This document shows, in pieces, positions 52,145 to 61,463 of a stretch of 64,000 bases of DNA. Position numbers and translations under genes: made by a program. Where the stretch lies: contig JAXMBZ010000002.1 in assembly GCA_046349615.1 (NCBI GenBank), positions 496,001 to 560,000 on the forward strand, given 5' to 3'. This stretch comes from JADJNY01 sp046349615. GTDB taxonomy: Bacteria; Planctomycetota; UBA1135; GCA-002686595. A model generated the notes under the pieces. It saw only the letters and a list, made by a program, of their open reading frames with translations, was not told the DNA's origin and made no database searches. Position 1 is the first letter of the stretch. Every line of letters begins with the position of its first letter.

Positions 52145-53695
52145 GTGAGCACCGAACCGAAAGCCATCCTGATCGTCGACCTCGGCACGCAGTACGCGCA
52201 GCTGATCGCGCGCCGCGTGCGCGAAGCGGCCGTCTACTGCGAGATCGCGCCGCCGTCGCGGGCTCTAGAGGTCGCCGCGCGCCTGAACCTCGCCGGCGTG
52301 ATCCTCTCCGGCGGGCCCGCGTCCGTGTACGCGCCCGACGCGCCGAACGTGCCGAAGGAACTGCTCGCCCTCGGCGTCCCCGTCCTCGGCATCTGCTACG
52401 GCATGCAGTGGATGTGCCAGACGCTCGGCGGCCACGTGCAGGCGGCGGACAAGCGCGAGTTCGGGCGCACCTCGCTCCTCGTCACGCGCTCCTCCGCGCT
52501 CTTCGACGGCATCGAAGGCCGCACCGTCGTGTGGATGAGCCACGGCGACCAGGTCGAGCGCCTGCCCGCGGGCTTCGAGGTCTACGCGAGCTCCGACACG
52601 TGCCCGTTCGCCGCCGCGGGCGACGCCGCGCGCGGATTCTTCGGCGTGCAGTTCCACCCCGAGGTCACGCACACGCTGCGCGGCTTCGAAGTGCTCCAGA
52701 ACTTCCTCACGGAAGTGTGCCGCCTCGCCGGCGACTGGAACCCCGAGTCGATCGTCGAGCGCGAGGTCGAGAAGATCCGCCGCATCGTCGGCAAGGACGG
52801 CGAGGTCGTGCTCGGCCTCTCGGGCGGCGTCGACAGCTCGGTCGCGGCGCTCCTGATCCACAAGGCGATCGGCCCGCGCCTGCACTCGATCTTCGTCGAC
52901 AACGGACTGCTCCGGAAGAACGAGCGCGACGTCGTCGAGGCGACGTTCAAAGAGCACTACCACCTCGACCTGACGGTCGTCGACGCGACGGACCGGTTCC
53001 TCACGAGTCTCAAGGGCGTCACCGACCCCGAGCAGAAGCGCAAGCTGATCGGCCGCGACTTCGTCGACGTGTTCAAGAAGGAGGCGCTGCGCTTCCAGCG
53101 CGCGCACTTCCTCGGACAAGGCACGCTCTACCCCGACGTGATCGAGTCCGTCGCCGTGCACGGCGGCAACACGGCGGTGATCAAGAGCCACCACAACGTC
53201 GGCGGCTTGCCGAAGGACCTGAACATGGGGCTCGTCGAGCCGCTGCGCGAGCTCTTCAAGGACGAGGTGCGCGCGATCGGGCGCTACCTCGGGCTCGACG
53301 AGCGCATCGTGAACCGCCAGCCGTTCCCGGGGCCCGGCCTCGCGGTGCGCATCCTGGGCGAGGTGACGGCGGAGCGCTGCCGGCTCCTGCGCGAAGCGGA
53401 CCACATCGTGACGAGCGAGATCGAAGCCGCGGGGAAGCACACCGAGCTGTGGCAGTACTTCGCCGTGCTGCTGCCGGTGAAGTCGGTCGGCGTGATGGGG
53501 GATGCGCGCACGTACGAGAGCTGCTGTGCCATCCGCGTCGTGTCGTCGACGGACGGGATGACGGCGGACTGGGCGCTGCTCGATCACGAGCTCTTGTCGC
53601 GCATCTCGAACCGCATCATCAACGAGGTGCGCGGCTTCAACCGCGTCGTGCTCGACATCTCGAGCAAGCCGCCGGCGACGATCGAGTGGGAGTGA
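52145..53695 (+). CDS. guaA: GMP synthase (glutamine-hydrolysing)
   Basis: A 516-residue GMP synthase, converting XMP to GMP with ATP and glutamine. The class I glutamine amidotransferase domain (1-190) has the nucleophile Cys84 in GICYGMQ and the His-Glu pair in VQFHPEVTHT. The ATP pyrophosphatase domain starts near residue 220 with the PP-loop LSGGVDSSV, and the C-terminal dimerisation domain contains RQPFPGPGLAVRI and the closing KPPATIEWE. GTG start; forms the guaBA operon. Confidence 0.96.
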   Translation: MSTEPKAILIVDLGTQYAQLIARRVREAAVYCEIAPPSRALEVAARLNLAGVILSGGPASVYAPDAPNVPKELLALGVPVLGICYGMQWMCQTLGGHVQAADKREFGRTSLLVTRSSALFDGIEGRTVVWMSHGDQVERLPAGFEVYASSDTCPFAAAGDAARGFFGVQFHPEVTHTLRGFEVLQNFLTEVCRLAGDWNPESIVEREVEKIRRIVGKDGEVVLGLSGGVDSSVAALLIHKAIGPRLHSIFVDNGLLRKNERDVVEATFKEHYHLDLTVVDATDRFLTSLKGVTDPEQKRKLIGRDFVDVFKKEALRFQRAHFLGQGTLYPDVIESVAVHGGNTAVIKSHHNVGGLPKDLNMGLVEPLRELFKDEVRAIGRYLGLDERIVNRQPFPGPGLAVRILGEVTAERCRLLREADHIVTSEIEAAGKHTELWQYFAVLLPVKSVGVMGDARTYESCCAIRVVSSTDGMTADWALLDHELLSRISNRIINEVRGFNRVVLDISSKPPATIEWE

Positions 53696-53750
53696 GCGTG
53701 CGGGTGCGGCGCTCTGCCGATGCGGCGCGTCGACGAGCGCTCGCCGAGGG

Positions 53751-55511
53751 TCACTCCACGATCTCGACCGCGAGCGCGACCGTCTCCGGGCCCGTGTCGG
53801 CGCCGTCGTAGAGCGCGAGGAACGCCTTCGCTTCCTCCGTCTTCGACGCGCGCAGCGCGTCGGCCCACGCGGGCGGGATCGGCTGGTAGTAGAGCCGCGC
53901 GATCACCGTGAGCTTGCCGCTCGCGTCCTTGGGCAGCGCGATCGACGCGTGCACGACGTCGCCGCCCGCCGCGAAGTCCGGGTCGCCGTCGACGCCGACG
54001 GGCCGCGTCTCGTCGGCGTGCGGGCCGTCCGCGCGCCAGCCGCGCGGCAGAAGCCGCGTGTCCTTCGCGAGCTTCGCCATCCGCGCGAGCGACGTCGTGC
54101 GCTTCCCGTCCGCGTCGTTCGCGAGCATCTCGTAGATCGGCACGTCGGTCGCGAGCGACACGCGGTCGACGTGGCGCGTGTCGAGCTCGTCCTCGAGCAC
54201 CGGGATGCGGCCCTTCTCGTCCGGCGCGCCCGACGCGAAGACCGTCGTCGACCCGCTGCGCACCTCGAGCGCGAGCCACGCGCGACGCGACGGATAGCCC
54301 GAGGGGAACTTGTGCCCCGTCAAGTTCTCGATCGCGACGTCGAACGCGAGGCGGCCGTCGGCGCGCTTCACGTCCTTCAGCTCGAGCTTCGCCGTCGCGT
54401 GCGCGAGCTGTGCGCGCGTCGCGGCCGCCATCCGCTCGAACGCGGCCTTCGCCACGTCCGCCCCGAGCGCCGCGCCGTGCTCCGCGAAGAGGTCGAGGAG
54501 CAGCGCGTTCCCGCCGACGAACGCGTGGCCGCGGACCGGCGCGCGCGTCGCGATGTTGAAGTCGCGCCCGCCCGGGTTGTGCGCGATCTTCATCGCGCCG
54601 AGGTCGGGCATGTGGCACTCCTGGCACGTGCGCGAACTCGCGGTGCGGCCCGCTTCGTCGCTGTAGACGCTGTTGCGCCACTCGAGGTAGGGCGCCTGCT
54701 CGAGGAACGCGTCCGCGTTCGGCGCGTGCGCGGTGTGCAGCGTGTGGCACGCGCCGCAGAGCGCGGAGCTCGACACGTGCGCGCCGTGGGTCGGCGTGTA
54801 GCCCGTGTGCATGCGCATCGGGCCCGTCGCCGGCGACGCGAACGGACCGAAGATGCGCTTCTCCGGCCGGATGTCGAGGTGACCGGCGAAGCTCGCGGGG
54901 GTCCCGAGGTTCTCAGGCTGCGCCTGGTGGCACACCGTGCACGTGACGCCGTCCGTCGCGAGCGGATCGTGCGCGAGGTCCGCGACGCTCGCGAGCGGCG
55001 CGTTCGCGAGGCGCGCGTCGTGGTGCGCGGCGGGCGCGTGGCAGCGCGTGCAGAGCTCCTCGATCGCGGCGCGCGCGGCGGGGGCAGCCTCGACTTCGCG
55101 CGCGACCTGCGCGCGCCAGTACGGATCGCGGAACGACTGCGCCATCGGCGTCGCCTTCCAGAGGCCGTGCGGCGACGCGTCGTCGCCGCTCGCGGTCGTC
55201 AGCGCGGTCGCGCGCGGACTGTGGTCGTGGCAGAGCGCGCAGCGAGCGGCCGGGAGGAACGCACTCGCGGACTTCGCGGGCTTCGCGGCGCTCGAGCTCG
55301 CGGACGCAACCTCCGCGGCCTGGGCCGCGGGCGCGTCCTTCGCCCCCTCGGCGTTCGCACTCGGTGCGGCGGCGGAGCTCGCGCTCGACGCGGCCGCGGT
55401 GTGCTCTGCGGGACGCGCGGCGTCGGCGTTCGACTCCGGCGTCGTGCACGCGAGCGAGGCGAGGAGGGCCAGTCCGGGGAGGAGTGTGGCGGTCGGGCGG
55501 GGAGCGTTCAT
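53751..55511 (-). CDS. pentaheme cytochrome c lipoprotein
   Basis: A 586-residue exported multiheme cytochrome. A lipoprotein signal ends in LLASLAC (Cys22), followed by a 65-residue Ala/Ser-rich stalk. Five CxxCH heme sites are present: CALCH (from Cys91), CTRCH, CTVCH, CGACH and CQECH, all within about 240 residues, a spacing like cytochrome c554-type proteins. The remaining 280 residues hold beta-rich regions (LTGHKFPSGYPSRRAWLALE, VHASIALPKDASGKLTVIAR). A role in periplasmic or surface electron transfer is likely; partner reductases are not in the window. A TACGCT -10 ends six bases before the ATG. Confidence 0.85.
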   Translation of the reverse strand: MNAPRPTATLLPGLALLASLACTTPESNADAARPAEHTAAASSASSAAAPSANAEGAKDAPAAQAAEVASASSSAAKPAKSASAFLPAARCALCHDHSPRATALTTASGDDASPHGLWKATPMAQSFRDPYWRAQVAREVEAAPAARAAIEELCTRCHAPAAHHDARLANAPLASVADLAHDPLATDGVTCTVCHQAQPENLGTPASFAGHLDIRPEKRIFGPFASPATGPMRMHTGYTPTHGAHVSSSALCGACHTLHTAHAPNADAFLEQAPYLEWRNSVYSDEAGRTASSRTCQECHMPDLGAMKIAHNPGGRDFNIATRAPVRGHAFVGGNALLLDLFAEHGAALGADVAKAAFERMAAATRAQLAHATAKLELKDVKRADGRLAFDVAIENLTGHKFPSGYPSRRAWLALEVRSGSTTVFASGAPDEKGRIPVLEDELDTRHVDRVSLATDVPIYEMLANDADGKRTTSLARMAKLAKDTRLLPRGWRADGPHADETRPVGVDGDPDFAAGGDVVHASIALPKDASGKLTVIARLYYQPIPPAWADALRASKTEEAKAFLALYDGADTGPETVALAVEIVE

Positions 55512-55517
55512 CCCGCG

Positions 55518-55523
55518 AGCGTA
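55518..55523 (-). promoter_or_regulatory. -10 element six bases before the cytochrome ATG
   Basis: TACGCT on the minus strand; transcription would start at or next to the A of the start codon. Confidence 0.5.
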
Positions 55524-55662
55524 GCGCGCGGCCCCCGACGCGCACTACGCCCCTCGTCCGGCGCGACTACGCACCGCGCCCTCGGCGAACTTGATCACGG
55601 CTTGACGTCGATGGAGTCGACTGGGGGCGCGTGGGACGGAGCGTTCCCGCGCCCACGAAACC

Positions 55663-57513
55663 ATGCCCCGCAGATTCACCCCCGAACGCGTCGAGGAGCT
55701 CATCGCGACGCTCGAGACCCTGCACGCCGAAGCGCTGCGCGAGGAGGCCGACTTCCTCCAGGAACTCGAACTCGTCGCCCGCGCGCATCGTCCCAGCGGC
55801 CGCAACCTCGTCCACTACCTCGCGCTGCGCAATCACGACGTGCGCGGGCTTCAGGCGGATCTCGCCCGGCTCGGCCTCTCGTCGCTCGGCCGCAGCGAGG
55901 CGCACGTGCTCGCCGCGCTCGAGGCCGTGCTCGCCGCCTTGTACCGCATCGCCGGTCGCGCTCCAGCTCCGCGTCCGCCGCTGGCGGTCGACTTCGAGAG
56001 CGGTCCCGCGCTGCTCGCGGGGCACGCGGCCGACTTGTTCGGTCCGCCGCGGGGCACGCGTGCGACGCGCCTGCTCGTCACGCTGCCGAGCGAAGCGGCG
56101 ACGGACGCCTCCGTCACGCGCGAGCTGCTCGCCGCGGGCATGGACCTCGCGCGCATCAACGGCTCGCACGACGGTCCCGACGCGTGGTCCGCGATGTTCG
56201 CGCACATCGCGGTCGCGCGCGCGGAACTCGGTCGGCCGTGTCGCGTCCTCTTCGACCTCGGCGGGCCGAAGCTCCGCACCGCGGGGCTCGAGCCCGGTCC
56301 GCGCGTCGTGCACGTCGCCCCCGAACACGACGCGCGCGGCGTCGTCGTGCGCCCCGCGCGGGTCCTCCTGTGGTCGGCCGACGCGGCTGCGCCGCCGGCG
56401 GGCGCGCACGACGTCGTGCTCCCGCTCGCGGGCGATTCGCTCGCGCGCCTCCGGCCCGGACAACGGATCACGTTCGTCGACACGCGCGGGAAGGAGCGCG
56501 AACTCGTGGTCGCCGGGCCCTACTTCGCGGGTTGGACGGCGGACGCGGCGCAGTCCGCGTGGCTCGAGGACGGAACGGAGCTCGCTTCGCGCGACGGCGC
56601 GTTGCGCTTCCGCGTCGCGGGGCTCGCGCCCGTGGCGAGCGGCGTGCGGCTCGAGGTCGGCTCCCGCCTCGTGCTCGTGCCCGAGGGCGGTCCGCACGAG
56701 CAAGGCGGGCTCCCGTGCGTCGGATGCACGCTGCCCGAAGCCCTCGCCGACGTGCGCGTCGGCGAACGCGTCTTCTTCGACGACGGCAAGCTCGGCGGCA
56801 TCGTGCGCGCGGCGAACCCGGAGGCCGCGGAGATCGAGATCGTGCACGCGCGCCCCGGCGGCGCCGTGTTGCGCGCCGACAAGGGCATCAACCTCCCCGA
56901 CACGAAGCTGCGCGTCGCGGGCCTGACCGAGAAGGACCGCGCGGACCTGGACGCGATCGCGACGCGCGCGGACATGATCGGGCTCTCGTTCGTGCGCAGC
57001 GCGGACGACGTGCTCGAGCTCGAGCGCGAGCTCGATCGGCGCGGCGCGTCCTCCGCCGGAATCGTCGTCAAGGTCGAGACGCGCCAGGCCTTCGACTACC
57101 TGCCGAGCATCCTGCTGGCGGGGCTGCGCTCGCCGCCGTTCGGCGTCATGGTCGCCCGCGGCGACCTGGCGGTCGAGGTCGGCTTCGAGCGGCTCGCGGA
57201 GGTGCAGGAGGAGATCCTCTGGCTCTGCGAGGCGGCGCACGTGCCCGTCGTGTGGGCGACGCAGGTGCTCGACAGCCTGACGCGCAAAGGACAACCGTCG
57301 CGCGCCGAGGTGACCGACGCGGCGATGGCGGGGCGCGCGGAGTGCGTCATGCTCAACAAGGGCCCGCACGCGGCGCTCGCGCTGCGCTTCCTCGACGACG
57401 TGCTCGGGCGCATGCAGCAGCACCAGACGAAGAAGCGCGCGCTCCTGCGGCGGCTATCCGTCAGCGGCGTCGAGCGCATGCGCCACGCGGGCGCGCACCT
57501 GCAGCAGCCGTGA
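55663..57513 (+). CDS. atypical pyruvate kinase
   Basis: A 616-residue protein with a pyruvate kinase barrel. The first 135 residues are an extra mostly helical domain with GRNLVHYLALRNHDVRGLQ, not part of classical enzymes. The barrel starts LLVTLPSEAATD, keeps ARINGSHDG, LFDLGGPKLRT, FFDDGKLGG, GINLPDTKL, the KxE motif (IVVKVETRQAFDYL), the metal site VARGDLAVEVG and ATQVLDSL. MLNKG replaces the usual MLSGE near the end. The classical C-terminal regulatory domain is absent, so allosteric control should differ. Catalysis is probable but the family is divergent. Confidence 0.8.
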   Translation: MPRRFTPERVEELIATLETLHAEALREEADFLQELELVARAHRPSGRNLVHYLALRNHDVRGLQADLARLGLSSLGRSEAHVLAALEAVLAALYRIAGRAPAPRPPLAVDFESGPALLAGHAADLFGPPRGTRATRLLVTLPSEAATDASVTRELLAAGMDLARINGSHDGPDAWSAMFAHIAVARAELGRPCRVLFDLGGPKLRTAGLEPGPRVVHVAPEHDARGVVVRPARVLLWSADAAAPPAGAHDVVLPLAGDSLARLRPGQRITFVDTRGKERELVVAGPYFAGWTADAAQSAWLEDGTELASRDGALRFRVAGLAPVASGVRLEVGSRLVLVPEGGPHEQGGLPCVGCTLPEALADVRVGERVFFDDGKLGGIVRAANPEAAEIEIVHARPGGAVLRADKGINLPDTKLRVAGLTEKDRADLDAIATRADMIGLSFVRSADDVLELERELDRRGASSAGIVVKVETRQAFDYLPSILLAGLRSPPFGVMVARGDLAVEVGFERLAEVQEEILWLCEAAHVPVVWATQVLDSLTRKGQPSRAEVTDAAMAGRAECVMLNKGPHAALALRFLDDVLGRMQQHQTKKRALLRRLSVSGVERMRHAGAHLQQP

Positions 57514-57531
57514 GCTCGCGCCGCGCGATCC

Positions 57532-58746
57532 TCACTCGATCGCGAGCACGACCTCGAGCGTCGCGCCCTCGACGAGCTCGATCGCGCGCTCGACGGAGCG
57601 GCCGCTCGTCAGGCGCGCGACGAGCGTGAACGTCCCCGCGGGGAGGAGCTCGGAGACCTGCGTCGTCTCGACCGGGAGCGCGGACGCGAGGTGCGTGCCC
57701 GCTGCCGAGGTGCCCTCGAGTTCCCAGCGGAACTCCACCGGGAGCGGCGCACGATCCGCGCGGCGGAGTTCGAGCGTCGCGCGGTGCGAGAAGACGTCGA
57801 GGTTCCACGCGCCTTGGTCGCCGGAGCGCGCGAGGAACGCGTCGCGCTCGCGCTCGCCGATCGAAGCGTGCACGGTGAGCTCGACGCGCGCACCGCCGGG
57901 CACGCGCGCTTCGACGCGCGTCTCCCGCGCGGGCTCGACGGTCACGAGCTCCTCGACGCGACCGGCGCCGCGCTCGCGCAGCAGCGTGCCGTGCCAGTCG
58001 TCGATGTCCGCCTCACCCTCGACGACGACGCGATATCGACCCGCGGGGAGCTCGAACGTCGCGGGCCAGGAAGCGCGCCACGCGAACCCAGCCTGCGCGA
58101 GCAGCTCGACGCCGGTCGACGCGTCCTCGACGCGCACCGCGAGCGCGTCCGAGCGCGCGCCGCTCGCGAGCGTCGCGTCGACGACGAGCGTCCCGCGCTC
58201 CGGCGGCGTCGTGCACGGGAGCTCGACCTCGGTCCATTCGTCCGCGCGCACGAGGACGACGCGCGGCTCCCACGCCGCGTCGCGCGCCTGGATCCCGACG
58301 ACGTAGCGCCCGGGCTCGAGGTGCTCGAACGCGAACACGCACGGACGCTCCTGCGTCCCGACGATCGCGGTCGGCGCGTCGACGAAGCGCTCGCCGGGCG
58401 CGCGCTCGACGACGAGCCGCGCGCCGCTCGGCCAGGTCCGCCGCGGCTCGGACCAGGTGCTCTTCGCGAACTCGAGCCCGCCCGGCTCCGTCGCGCGGCC
58501 CCCGCCCGTCGCGCGCACGCGCAGGCTCCCGAAGCGCGGCACGGCGACGGGCGCGCTCGCCGTCGTGCTCGCCGTTCCGTCGCTCGAAATCGCTCGACCC
58601 GCCTCGCTCTCGCCGACACGCTCGCTCCGCCCCAGCGACACGAGAATCGGCGCGAAGTACGCCCCCGTGGCGGCCGCGAGGAACGCGAGGACGTACGCGC
58701 CGGCGAGAGGGAGCGTGTTCGAGCTCGGTAGACGCCTGGGTTCCAT
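57532..58746 (-). CDS. membrane-anchored protein with carboxypeptidase-regulatory-like beta domains
   Basis: A 404-residue protein with one membrane helix at about residues 13-36 (LAGAYVLAFLAAATGAYFAP), a stalk and several beta domains (FAFEHLEPGRYVVGIQARDA, GTLVVDATLASGARSDALAV, FELPAGRYRVVVEGEADIDD, LLPAGTFTLVARLTSGRSVE). The LxPGxY/F-type closing strands recall the regulatory-like modules of the gene at 36455. No catalytic residues seen. The ATG at 58746 was chosen because the helix follows it; a TATGCT -10 candidate is 30 bases upstream. Confidence 0.72.
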   Translation of the reverse strand: MEPRRLPSSNTLPLAGAYVLAFLAAATGAYFAPILVSLGRSERVGESEAGRAISSDGTASTTASAPVAVPRFGSLRVRATGGGRATEPGGLEFAKSTWSEPRRTWPSGARLVVERAPGERFVDAPTAIVGTQERPCVFAFEHLEPGRYVVGIQARDAAWEPRVVLVRADEWTEVELPCTTPPERGTLVVDATLASGARSDALAVRVEDASTGVELLAQAGFAWRASWPATFELPAGRYRVVVEGEADIDDWHGTLLRERGAGRVEELVTVEPARETRVEARVPGGARVELTVHASIGERERDAFLARSGDQGAWNLDVFSHRATLELRRADRAPLPVEFRWELEGTSAAGTHLASALPVETTQVSELLPAGTFTLVARLTSGRSVERAIELVEGATLEVVLAIE

Positions 58747-58776
58747 GCGGGACGCTGAAACGAACGCGGCGGTCGG

Positions 58777-58782
58777 AGCATA
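58777..58782 (-). promoter_or_regulatory. candidate -10 element (TATGCT)
   Basis: TATGCT on the minus strand, 30 bases before the ATG at 58746. Confidence 0.4.
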
Positions 58783-58842
58783 GCGCCCGTGCCGGAAAAA
58801 CCGTCGCGCGGCCTCGTTCGCCCGCGCCGCGCCCACGCACGC

Positions 58843-58848
58843 TATCCT
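58843..58848 (+). promoter_or_regulatory. candidate -10 element (TATCCT)
   Basis: TATCCT lies 32 bases before the ATG at 58881, in a C-rich leader without a ribosome site. Confidence 0.4.
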
Positions 58849-58880
58849 TCCGGCCCCACTCCCATCCCAAGCCCCACACG

Positions 58881-59906
58881 ATGCTCCACCCTCGCCTCCG
58901 CCCCGCGTTCCTCTGCGCCCCGCTCCTCCTCGCGCTCGCGCCGCTCTCCGACGAGCTCGCCTTCCATCCGAAGGCGGACGCACAGGTCGAGCGCAAGCTC
59001 GCGATCGAGCTCGAGGTCGGCCTCGACGACTTCACGCTCTCCGTCAACGGTCAGGACGTCGGCAGCGAAGGCGTCGAAGGGCTCGACGACCTGAAGGCGC
59101 TCGTCCACGTCGCGATGACGACGACGGACACCTACGTGAAGTCCGCGGACGGCAAGCCGCTCGAGCTCACGCGCACGTTCGACGATCTGTCGCTCAAGAC
59201 CGAAGCGGGCGACGAGTCGAACGAGGACGCCGACGTCGACGCGTTCGAGGGCAAGACCGCGCGCTTCCGTTGGAACGAGGAGAAGAAGGACTACGCGAAG
59301 TCCTGGACCGAGCCGGGCCCCGACGAGAAGGCGCTCGAGGGACTGCACCCCGACATGGACGTCGCGTGCCTCCTGCCCTCCGGCAAGGTCGAGGAAGGGG
59401 ACACGTGGGAGGTGAAGGGCGAGGAGCTCGTCGGCCTGTTCTTCCCCGGCGGCCTCTTCCCGTCGAAGGCCGACGACGCGGACGCGTCGGCCGGCCTCGA
59501 GGCCGAGAAGCTCCTCGCGCAGCTCGAGGAGAAGATGAAGGCCTTCACCGTGACGTGCACCTACAAGGGCGCGCACGAGGAAGGGAAGGACCAGGTCGGC
59601 GAGATCGCGTTCCACTACGACGGCAGCGTCGACCTCGACCTCGGCGAGCTGATCGCCGACGCGATCTCCGGGAGCGGCGGCGAGGACGTGCCGGACTTCG
59701 AGATGAAGACCGCGATGAAGATGAAGGGCGAGGGCACGGTCGACTGGCTCCTCGGCGCGGGCCGCCTCCACGCGATGAAGATGAAGTCGGAGCTCGGCCT
59801 CACGATCGACGCCAAGGCGTCGATGGAGCAACAGGGCCAGTCCCTCGACATCGAGGCGCACTTCTCCGCGAGCGGCACCGGCGACTGGGACCTGAGCGTG
59901 AAGTGA
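58881..59906 (+). CDS. acidic secreted protein of unknown function
   Basis: A 341-residue protein with an N-terminal hydrophobic segment (FLCAPLLLALAPLSDELA) that looks like a signal peptide. The body is unusually acidic (for example DDADASAGLEAEKLLAQLEE) with alternating beta strands and paired motifs such as VEEGDTWEVKGEELVG and QVGEIAFHYDGSVDLDLGEL. I cannot name a family. The layout, a treated-difference pattern of strands ending in GSGTGDWDLSVK-like residues, fits an extracytoplasmic beta-sheet protein. It ends at a strong terminator. Confidence 0.7.
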   Translation: MLHPRLRPAFLCAPLLLALAPLSDELAFHPKADAQVERKLAIELEVGLDDFTLSVNGQDVGSEGVEGLDDLKALVHVAMTTTDTYVKSADGKPLELTRTFDDLSLKTEAGDESNEDADVDAFEGKTARFRWNEEKKDYAKSWTEPGPDEKALEGLHPDMDVACLLPSGKVEEGDTWEVKGEELVGLFFPGGLFPSKADDADASAGLEAEKLLAQLEEKMKAFTVTCTYKGAHEEGKDQVGEIAFHYDGSVDLDLGELIADAISGSGGEDVPDFEMKTAMKMKGEGTVDWLLGAGRLHAMKMKSELGLTIDAKASMEQQGQSLDIEAHFSASGTGDWDLSVK

Positions 59907-59928
59907 ACGCGCTCACCCCGTGAACGAG

Positions 59929-59962
59929 CGAAGCTCCCCGCCGCGTGCGGGGAGCTTCGTTT
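59929..59962. terminator. intrinsic terminator between convergent genes
   Basis: A perfect 13-bp stem (CGAAGCTCCCCGC 59929-59941 with GCGGGGAGCTTCG 59947-59959) and a 5-base loop are followed on the plus strand by TTTCC. It ends the 58881 gene and may also act on gatB from the other side. Confidence 0.8.
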
Positions 59963-59987
59963 CCGCGGGGCTCGCCGCGCGCGCGGC

Positions 59988-61463
59988 TCAGGAACCCTGC
60001 ACGAGCCGCAGGAGGATCTCTTTCACGCGCTCGGGGTTCGCGGTGCCCTTCGAGGCCTTCATCACCGGCCCGAGCAGCGCGTTCAACGCCTGCGTCTTCC
60101 CCGCCTTCACGTCGGCGACGATCTTCTCCTTGCCGACGAGCGCCTCCTGGCACCACGCCTCGAGCTGGCCTTCGTCCTGCACCTGCTCGAGGCCGAGCGA
60201 CTTGACGAGCTCCTTCGGCTTGCCGCCGTCCTTCATGAGGACGCGGAGCACCTTGCGCGCGCCCGCGACGTTGACGGCGCCGTCGCCGACGAGGCGGAGC
60301 AGCTCCGCGAGGTCGTGCGGCCGCATCGCCATCGCGTCGATGGACGACACGCCGAGCGTCGGATCGGCGAACTCGCGCGCGAGGTCGTTCCCGATCCAAT
60401 TCGCGGCGTCCTTCGGGCGCTCTGAGAGGCGCGCGACCGCTTCGAAGAAGTCGGCGAGCGCGCGCGAGCTCGTCAGCACGCCCGCGTCGTAGGCGGAGAG
60501 GCCGAGCTCCTTCTGGTAGCGCTCGCGGCGCGCGGCGGGCAGCTCGGGGATGCAGCTCCGCAGGCGCTCGACGACGGCCTTCGACACCGTGATCGGCGGA
60601 AGATCGGGCTCGGCGAAGTACCGGTAGTCGTGCGCGCTCTCCTTCGAGCGCATCGTGCGCGTGACGTTCTTCGCCGGATCCCAGAGGCGCGTTTCCTGCA
60701 CGGGGAAGCGCTTCGGATCGCCGGACTCGTACGCCTCGATCTGCCGGCGCGCCTCGAACTCGATCGCGGCCTCGACGAAGCGGAACGAGTTCAGGTTCTT
60801 GATCTCGACCTTCGTGCGCCAGGGCTCGCCCTCGGGCCGCATCGAGATGTTGACGTCGCAGCGCAGCTCGCCCTTCTCCATGTCGCAGTCGGACGCGCCG
60901 ACGAACTGGAGCGTCTCCTTGAGCGTCGTCAGGTACTCGACCGCCTCCGCGGAAGAGGTGACGTCGGCCTCGGTGACGGACTCGATCAGCGGCACGCCCG
61001 CGCGGTTCAGGTCGACGAGCGTCGTGTCGCCGCGGTCGTGGATCGCCTTGCCGGCGTCCTCCTCCATGTGGATGCGCGCGAGCCGCACGAAGCGGCCGTT
61101 CGAGAGCTGGATCCCGCCGCCCTTGCAGTACGGCTGGTCGTACTGGCTGATCTGGTACCCCTTCGGCAGATCGCAGTAGAAGTAGTTCTTGCGGTCGAAC
61201 TTGCTCTTCGCCTGCACCTCGCAGCCGAGCGCGAGCGCGGCGCGCAGCGCGAGGTCGAGCGCCTCGCGGTTGAGCACGGGCAGCGCGCCGGGTTGCGCGG
61301 TGCACACGGGGCAGGTGAGCGAGTTCGGCGGCGCGCCGAAGCGCACTTCGCAGCCGCAGAAGAGCTTCGTGCGCGTGCCGAGCTGGCAGTGCACTTCGAG
61401 GCCGATCACGGGCACCCAGCGGACCCCCGTCCGTTCCGACACGTAGACGCCGGGCGCGCTCAC
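59988..61463 (-). CDS. gatB: Asp/Glu-tRNA amidotransferase subunit B
   Basis: A 491-residue GatB, the kinase/transamidase subunit that activates mischarged Glu-tRNA(Gln) or Asp-tRNA(Asn). Motifs: VIGLEVHCQLGTRTKLFCGC, the zinc cysteines in CGCEVRF and CPVCTAQPGALPV, DRKNYFYCDLPKGYQISQYD, and the C-terminal tail domain with VLRVLMKDGGKP. The GTG start overlaps the gatA stop (GTGA). Its presence suggests indirect Gln- or Asn-tRNA synthesis in this organism. Confidence 0.95.
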   Translation of the reverse strand: MSAPGVYVSERTGVRWVPVIGLEVHCQLGTRTKLFCGCEVRFGAPPNSLTCPVCTAQPGALPVLNREALDLALRAALALGCEVQAKSKFDRKNYFYCDLPKGYQISQYDQPYCKGGGIQLSNGRFVRLARIHMEEDAGKAIHDRGDTTLVDLNRAGVPLIESVTEADVTSSAEAVEYLTTLKETLQFVGASDCDMEKGELRCDVNISMRPEGEPWRTKVEIKNLNSFRFVEAAIEFEARRQIEAYESGDPKRFPVQETRLWDPAKNVTRTMRSKESAHDYRYFAEPDLPPITVSKAVVERLRSCIPELPAARRERYQKELGLSAYDAGVLTSSRALADFFEAVARLSERPKDAANWIGNDLAREFADPTLGVSSIDAMAMRPHDLAELLRLVGDGAVNVAGARKVLRVLMKDGGKPKELVKSLGLEQVQDEGQLEAWCQEALVGKEKIVADVKAGKTQALNALLGPVMKASKGTANPERVKEILLRLVQGS

